NCBI GenBank assembly: GCA_001600415.1 | Contig: BCJX01000009.1 | Span: 1,270,214-1,334,213, forward strand | Direction of reading: 5' to 3' | Origin: Pascua guehoae | Lineage: Eukaryota > Basidiomycota > Tremellomycetes > Trichosporonales > Trichosporonaceae | DNA length: 64,000 nt | Part shown: positions 57,801-64,000 of the stretch, in pieces | How positions within the stretch are numbered: position 1 is the stretch's first letter | Layout of the letters: each line of letters opens with the position of its first letter | Program-made: the position numbers and the translations under genes | The notes under the pieces: model-generated | Database searches by the model: none | Seen by the model: the letters and a program-made list of their open reading frames with translations, nothing else | Told to the model about the DNA's origin: nothing

Positions 57801-58192
57801 CGACCTCGACGGCCGCGTCGCGCGAGGGTCACCCCCACCCCAATCCCGACCCCAATCCCGATCGCGATCGCGACTCGGTAGACGCCCTCCCCACTCCTCC
57901 ACTCCCCTTGCCCCCGACCAACCCCTTTGCGCACGCGGCGCTCCCCGAGGGCATGTCGCCGCGCAGCACGATGTCACACCGTATCCCCGTCCCTGGGATC
58001 AATAGGCCCGCGGCGCCGACGCCGGCACCGGCCGCAGACGTCGCCGACCCCGAGCCCGAGCCGCAGCGGACGGGGCGGCGCGTGCTCCCCGGCCGCGGGG
58101 GGCGGAGTATCGTCAGCACCTTTGCGGGCTTTGCGGCGCGCCGCCAGGCGGATCCCGTCGTCGACCCGTTTGTCGTCCAGCAGGAGCGCTAG
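54811..58192 (+). CDS. PRM1: Plasma membrane fusion protein Prm1
   Basis: Prm1 is a multi-pass protein that promotes plasma membrane fusion of mating cells and is fungal-specific. Exons 54811-55401, 55439-55543, 55587-56205, 56271-56603 and 56712-58192 encode 1,042 residues. The N-terminus is Pro-rich. Hydrophobic segments sit near residues 70-95 (LLLTFFNPAILPLCFTIAHL), 165-197, 355-378 (IGVMCALVVVGWAVLAFW), 445-465 (CLTLFLMSIVGLIFL) and 647-672 (VYAVLLGLYLLLVLVGLGVV). The two large extracytoplasmic loops carry several Asn-x-Ser/Thr sites (for example LNASLP, NTTRLE, NVSAEY, NETIVE) and a conserved-looking FNPINNFAYCLLGSKV region. The last about 370 residues are a cytosolic tail rich in Pro, Ser, Arg and Ala, with no domain seen; this tail is encoded by one long exon and its length makes the protein larger than yeast Prm1 (661). 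Confidence 0.92.
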
Positions 58193-58362
58193 GGGTTGGG
58201 GGTGCCGTGGTCGTAGTCTAGACTGGGTATGCATGTTGTATCTGACTATCACTCTTAGCGTCCAACGCTCCTCCCTGCGTCCCTCCCCGGTGCAGCTCGC
58301 CAATGCACCAGCACCAGCACAGCACCAGCCCTGCTCACTAGGCTTCACATCCGCCCGCCGAA

Positions 58363-60748
58363 CTAACACCGCCGGTCGATGCCGCGCCGCGCCTCCTCGG
58401 CGCGGTACTCCATCATAATCTGGACGCCGACAAAGAGGCACGAGCACGCAAAGAATGAAAACGCCCAGCCGTTCCAGGTCGACACGAGCTCGTGGACCAG
58501 GTGCCGCATGCCGTCGATGCCGAGGACAAAGCCGACAAGGTTGGCCGCCATCATGAGCAGCACGTTGACGACGCCGCCGGCCGCAGAGACGTGGCGGTAC
58601 CACCACTGCGCGCCGTACTGGGTGTCAGTGTACTGCGTCCTGGTGTTTGTTCCGGGGGACGATGGGGGACGGGGGCATGATGTTGTGAATGAGGTAGGTC
58701 GGTGGTGACCTGCTCTGAAGTGATGCCCGTTTTACGCGTCCGCTTGGTCGAGTGGACACTTTGCAGTGTGGCAACCACACCCTCTTCCATACACTTATGT
58801 GCTGCATGGCTCGGGCATGCTCGCTGCGCTCGCACGCGCTGCATCGCTCCCACACGCTCGCTGCGCTCGCGAGTAGACTCACCTTTGATGCCGGCACAAG
58901 TGCCCTCCCTGCGAGTTCTGGGAGAATGAACAAGCTCACGAGCCAGCCCCACGCCAGGAGGCGGAAGCTGAGGTCGTGCCAGAGGGCGACAAACGTAAAC
59001 ACGAGCAAGGTGGCGAGAATCATGCGGCGTGCGCCGCCGAGGGGAATGTAAATGTAGCGGACAATCCAGAGATTGTAGCTCCTGTGCCAGGAGCGCCAAA
59101 AGCCGAGTGTCGAGTAATTGTTGGCAACGCAGCGGATCATGTTTTCTGGCGGGTCGACGCCGTCGAGGAGCGCCCAGAGGCGGAAAAAGCGCCAGGGGAT
59201 GAGGAGCTTGAGCCAGACGACGACGAGGTTCCAGAAGCCCATGAGCCCGAGGTCGGCGGGGCTCGCGCCGTTCCACGCGCGCATGTCCTTGATGGCAACA
59301 ACGTACATGGTGTGGAGGATCGACTCCATCGTGAGCAGCACGAAGATAAAGCGGATCAGATACGACACGCGTTCGCGGGGGGTGAGGTGGACTGGGTGGT
59401 GGAGCTGCCACACAAAGTCGTTGAACGTCATGATCGGGCCTGCAATGTACAGCGGGGGGTAGACAATGTAGGCAATATAGTTGAGCAGGCTGTATTCCGA
59501 CTCTGGGAGCGACGAGCGCGTGCGGGTGCGGTGGTCGCCGGGGGGCTGGGTCAGCGGCGTCGTGTCCTTGTGCCGCCAGTGGTAGTCGAGCGAAAACGAG
59601 ACAATACGCAGCATGGTAATGTTGAAGATAATGTGCCAGCGCGCATAAATGCCGCTGATGCTGGGGTCGTCGAGCCACGCAAGGGATGGCGAGACGCGCC
59701 CCAGCTTCCACCCGTCGGTGCGCTCGTTGAGGAACAGAATCGCCATGTTGAGCACGACGACGACTGCCGGCCACATCTTGTCGAGCGCAGCGGGTTTGGT
59801 TGCCTTGGCCGCATAATAGTTGGCAGCGAGGATCGTCAAGACCTTGAACGCCCCAACGCCGTGCAGGCCAGCCAGCATCAGCAGGGCAAAGCACGCAATA
59901 AAACGCGCGCGCGCGACCGCAGACTCGTAGCCGAACCGTCGCGCCAGGTGGGATGGGATCAAGTAGGCGATTGCTCCGACGAGCAGCGGGGCGAGGTTGC
60001 CGCGGAACGTCCGGTACTGCGGATCGCTCGCGTCCACCTTGCGTCCGTACAACCATCCGGGCGAAAGGCGATGTTGATAAAGAGGGTAGTTTCGATTGCT
60101 TCCTGGGGCGTTAGTCGCTCCGGACACTGGTGCATCACCAATAAGAGAGGCGGTGACAGTCATACCATCCTTCACTCCGGGTCCAGACTCACTTGAGCTC
60201 AGCCGCATGGGCCAGTAAACGAGCATGGGAATAACAATGACAAAGACAAGTCCGTAGAACATGAATTCTGGCGTGCGCCAGCGCGACGGCGGCGGAGGGC
60301 TCTCGTTCCTCCTCTCTGATCCGGGGATCGAGACGGTCAAGTCGGTCACGTAGAACTTGCGGCCATGAGTGTGTGAATCTGATGCGCTATCGCCCGTCAA
60401 GACGGGCTGGTATCTGTGAGAAGCCATTGTCCCGTCTGCCTTGGAGTCGGGCTCGGCACGCGGTAAAGGTGTAGATGAAGAGAAAGGAGATGAGGATAAA
60501 GACGTGGAGGAACGAGGAAATGTGTCTGGATCTTTGCTGGCCAAAGTTGACGACGTCGCCGGCCCGGCAGACTCAGTCGCGTCGCGGCGCTTGGACCGTG
60601 TGCGCTCAGACACAGAGGTAGCGGTAGTGGGTGAGGATGTGGATGTGGATGGGGATCGGGCGCCGGATTCGGACGTCGACGTGGACGGCGTCGCCTGGCG
60701 TTAGTATTGGTGAGAGCGCGGGAGAGAGCTCACCCTCGCGCGAAGCAT
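58363..60748 (-). CDS. GUP1: MBOAT-family membrane O-acyltransferase Gup1
   Basis: Gup1 is an ER MBOAT enzyme that remodels GPI anchors and affects glycerol uptake and membrane order in yeast. Exons 60748-60734, 60694-60193, 60102-58883 and 58632-58363 encode 668 residues. The N-terminal about 100 residues are hydrophilic and Ser/Thr-rich. After the first membrane segment come the Gup1-type YPLYQHRLSPGWLYGRKVD, many transmembrane helices, LNYIAYIVYPPLYIAGPIMTF, the NYSTLGFWRSWHRSYNLWIVRYIYIPLGG motif, and FVALWHDLSFRLLAWGW with His548 as the conserved MBOAT histidine. The first exon is 15 nt (MLRAR), with a phase-0 junction. The 90-nt intron at 60103-60192 is a multiple of 3 and could be misread as coding. 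The last intron (250 nt) has a weakly defined acceptor, chosen at 58633 for phase and family fit. Confidence 0.9.
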
Positions 60749-62395
60749 CTTAGATGCGCAACGCGTGCATTACGCGCAATGCTGGATGAGTTCTGAATGG
60801 GCAATGGAGAGGAGGGATAGGTTTGAGCTTGTGGATACTTGGTTCATGGCTATCCATAGACACTAGGGGCTGGGCCCGGACATTGTTGGCACAGGTTACC
60901 GGGAACGGTCATACAGTGCGCGAAACACGTGAAACGCACGTGCCTGCAATGGTGCCCTGCGCGCCCTGACGGCGGCAGATACCGCACCTCCGAGGTACTA
61001 CAGTACTTTGTCCGTCCAGCGCGTCCAGCTTGCTAGCATGTGTAATCATCAGGCTGGCTGGCAGGCGGGCTCAAAGATCAACAGCTTGATGGTGCACGCT
61101 GCAGGCATGCCAATCTAGCGTGCTCGCCATCCTACTCCATCTGGATGTCTGGACGTCGCACACCGAGTGCAAGATGATGGCAGCATAGCTTGCCGCACAA
61201 CAGCCTTGTTGTCATCTACAGCGCTGCCTTAACACTCTGACAGTGCAGAGTTGCAACGCACACCGTCGGGTACGGTAATGCAACGTGTGTGTGGGTATCC
61301 TCTGCGATGAGGCAAGATGGAAGGGGCTGCTTATCTCTAGGCTGGGGGGTATTGGCTCTTGACCTGGCTAGGCTGCAGCGGGCAGGTACAGGCAGCCCGT
61401 TATACCCTCTGACCCTGCTAGCCGTGCTCTGCCGTTTGATGCCAAGCCTGGACAGAGTAGTGATATCTATAAAAACCTTGTGTACACCTTGCTGTTCCAA
61501 GTATAACTGCCCAGTAGTACATGCCAACCCCAAAGATAAAACGACCTCTGTGCCACAGTGTGCCGTGACAGTGGCGACTACTTACTGCAAGCATGTTGCG
61601 TGGCGTGGTTTAGCGAGCTAGCGAGCGAGGCCGCCGTCCAGGTCCAGCTAGGCACGGGGTTGCGTGCAGATCGCCCAAGGGCCAGTCATATATGCAACCA
61701 AAAAACATGGATATGGGGGTCGAGTGCCGGACCGACATGCCACACACCCATGTGGGTACATTTCAATATTACTGCTCTCTGCGTGCATGGGGGTTCTGAT
61801 TTTAGCCGGGTGTGCGAGCGATACGAGCCAGCCGCCAGCAGCGAGCAAATGGCATGCAGGCGGTAAGTGGCAAAAGACGGTATGGGTGTACGTACGGTAC
61901 GGTACGGTAGGTGGCGAGAGACCCAAGGTGCCATTTCTTGGCAGCCTTGCAGCATCGGCCGAAAAGGCGGCCACATTCTCTAGGCAGGGAAAAGGAGCCA
62001 GCCCCCGCCCTGCGCATCCCGCTGCGCATGGCAATAAATGCAAAGCACGAGTGGACAGCGTGGGCTGCCAATGCGAGGCCATGCGGGGCAACGCAGCATC
62101 GAGGCCGAGCTTGGACAGGGCCGACAGGGGGTGCCGAGACGCACGCAGACGCCGAAGGGCATGGATGAGGACAAGACAAGACAAAGGATGCATTCCATCA
62201 CGACATGGCCAATAGGTTGGAAACGCTCGTCTCGCCCACATCTGATCATCTGATACCAAGACCGCCATCGGCTGCAAACCTACGACCTCACCTCCGTTCC
62301 CATCTGCCCTCCCGCATCTCCCCTCCACATTCTCTTTGTCTCCTCCACCTCTCTTTTTTTTTTTTCTCCCCCTCCAACCTCTTCTCGTCAGCACC
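60749..62395. promoter_or_regulatory. Divergent intergenic region of GUP1 and the heme oxygenase gene
   Basis: 1.65 kb between divergent start codons. Next to the heme oxygenase ATG is a strong pyrimidine tract (about 62290-62392, including a 13-nt T run). A GGTAC pentamer repeat lies at about 61894-61909. ORFs on both strands lack domains, and the T/C tract is the only clear promoter-like feature. Confidence 0.45.
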
Positions 62396-64000
62396 ATGCA
62401 GTGCCCTGTCGCCCACGACTCGAAGGCGCCCGTCCCCGCCGGCCACCCGTCGGTGCCCAACGACACTGCCAACGGCAACGGAAACGGCTATGGCAAGGCC
62501 TCGGGAGTGCAGGTCAACACGAGCGCGGCCCGCCTCCGCGGCGCCGGCAACGGCCCAACGTCGGCATCAACCCCCTCGGGATCGGGGAGCGCGACCCCGG
62601 CGACGCCGCTCGAGGCGGGCTTTGAGCCCAACGCCCCGGCCTCGGTCGTGCCCAGTTCCGCCGTCACGCTCGCTCAGCTCCTGTACGAGTCGGGCGCGGG
62701 CGACGGCACCTCGGCGAGCGTCGACGAGTGGCCCCTCCCTGCGGGCCTCGACTTGTCCGCCCCCGTCGCCGACCTCCTCCGCGAGGGCACGCAGCGCGCG
62801 CACGTCGCTGCCGAGAACTCGCAGGGCGCCGTTGCGCTCACAAACGGCCAGCTCGAGATCCAGGAGTACATCCGCTGGCTCGCGCTGCTGTGGCGTGTGT
62901 ACGAGTGAGTATGGGTTCGGGGCAGCTGGCAAGGTGGAGGGTACAGTGGCGGAGGTCACGAATGTGATTCGGCTTTGAAGCCGACGAGAGAAGCAACGTG
63001 ACAAACGAGGTGGCGGGGGGAATCACGCCAAGGGGCCTGCTTCGATAAGAGCCCGCTTGGCAGCTTCCTTTCTGCGCGCTACTGCATTCCACATTGAGAC
63101 ATCGTGGTGGGGAGACCAAGTGCTGTGACCTGTGAGATGGGGTAGAAGCATTTGTGTGTGTCCCATCGCTTGCAGCTTGCACACGTTTCGGAAATCCTGC
63201 AAAGTGGTGATCGATGCACGTACGCCTTGGACGCGCGCGTGTCCTGCTCCATGGTCCAATATCCGACTGGCCCACGTCAACCCACGAGGCCACGAGCTAA
63301 CCTCCCAGCGCGCTCGAGAACGCACTCGACGCCCACGCCTCCAACCCGGTCCTGGAGCCGACGTACGACCCCAAGGTCCTCGCGCGTGCGCCCGAACTGG
63401 CTGCCGACATCCGCTTCCTCCTCCGCCTCGTCCCCAAGGCGGAGCAGGCGCCGAGCGCAAACCTCCTGGCGACCGCGCCCGCGGGCCCACTTCCGCCGTT
63501 CCCCCTCCCGCCCTTCCTCGAGGAGGTGTTTACGTCGACCCCTGCGCCGCTCGCAGTCTACCTCGAGCGCCTGAACCAGCTCGGCGCCGACGAGGCCAGC
63601 GCACCCCGCCTCCTCTCCCACGCGTACGTGCGCTACCTCGGCGACCTGTCGGGCGGACAAGTGATTGGATCCCGCCTGCGCAAGGCCTACTGCCTCCAGG
63701 GCCTCGATGGCCGCCGGTTCTACTACTTTGACCGCACGGGCGGAGATACCGCCGCGGCCGAGGCCGGAGAGGAGACTGTCGGCGAGCGCAAGAAGAAGCT
63801 CCAGGCGATCAAGACTTGGTACCGCAGCGGCATGAACGAGGGCGCCGGCGAGGACCAGCAGCTCAAGGGTGAGTAGAGTGGGTTGTGGAACGACGTTTTG
63901 TGGCTTGCCGAGAAGCGTGGCGCGAGAGAGCCGTTCTGCTTGTTCTCATGCCTTGGGAATGCGTAGATCACAGACCACCACGCATGACGCTGTGCACCGC
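62396..64000 (+). CDS. HMX1: Heme oxygenase (Hmx1 type), 3' end beyond the window
   Basis: Heme oxygenase opens heme to biliverdin, Fe2+ and CO; in fungi it is usually an ER-anchored enzyme of iron reuse. Exons 62396-62904, 63309-63868 and 63967 onward are in frame. Residues 1-110 are an Ala/Gly/Asn/Ser-rich extension with the MQCPVAHDSKAP start. The catalytic fold begins near 120 with LREGTQRAHVAAEN, where His136 is the expected proximal heme ligand, then YIRWLALLWRVYDALENALD (split by intron 1). The distal-helix signature is AYVRYLGDLSGGQVIGSRL in exon 2, including the Gly-rich kink over the heme. Intron 1 is 404 nt. Exon 3 starts after GCGTAG with a phase-1 GAT and runs to the edge, so the C-terminal membrane anchor cannot be seen. 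Confidence 0.93.

Noticed and set aside
58976..60196. A 406-codon open frame antisense to GUP1
   Set aside because: It is a shadow of the MBOAT exon. The reverse strand encodes conserved membrane motifs, whereas this frame gives charged sequence without a domain.

Overview
The window is nuclear DNA from a filamentous or yeast-like fungus, most likely a basidiomycete of the Tremellomycetes (Trichosporonales-like). The case rests on GC-rich codon use, genes split by many very short introns (often 37-60 nt, GTGAGT-type donors, CTRAC-like branch sites close to the acceptor), and fungal-specific proteins (Prm1, Kha1, Gup1, Rgd1). The genus is inference. Three runs of N show a draft assembly.

Layout. 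1-11 kb, minus strand: the 3'-truncated gene of an unknown Ser-rich protein, the CCR4-NOT subunit Caf40/CNOT9, a divergent class II-like eIF4E, and mitochondrial IF3. 11.6-18 kb: Rgd1 (F-BAR plus RhoGAP, +), cytochrome c oxidase subunit VIb (COX12, -), and the cytosolic Fe-S assembly factor CIA2 (+). 18-21 kb: a gene-poor block with two intron-containing tRNA genes, Thr(CGU) and Cys(GCA). 21-34 kb: a Kha1-type K+/H+ antiporter (-), then a divergent pair of an MFS sugar transporter (-) and an intracellular GH78 alpha-L-rhamnosidase (+). 35-41 kb: a small incomplete membrane-protein gene around an assembly gap, the MRG/chromodomain protein Eaf3 (-), and TFIIB/Sua7 (+). 41-48 kb: a 4.65-kb gene-free stretch upstream of a transcription factor that combines two C2H2 fingers with a Zn2Cys6 cluster. 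50-64 kb: an RRM-like probable mitochondrial protein (+), proteasome beta6/Pre7 (-), the cell-fusion protein Prm1 (+), the MBOAT protein Gup1 (-), and a right-truncated heme oxygenase (+).

Most genes are unrelated housekeeping genes. The one evident functional unit is the transporter/rhamnosidase pair, which could import and cleave rhamnosides inside the cell. COX12 and CIA2 share a 340-bp divergent promoter. The most unusual structure is in the splicing: a 4-nt microexon in COX12 and a 5-nt microexon in SUA7, both needed to restore conserved residues. The few long introns are loaded with C/G homopolymers, minisatellites or assembly gaps. Exon coordinates were derived by hand from splice signals, phase arithmetic and family conservation. 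I see no mobile element, CRISPR array, rRNA gene or virus.
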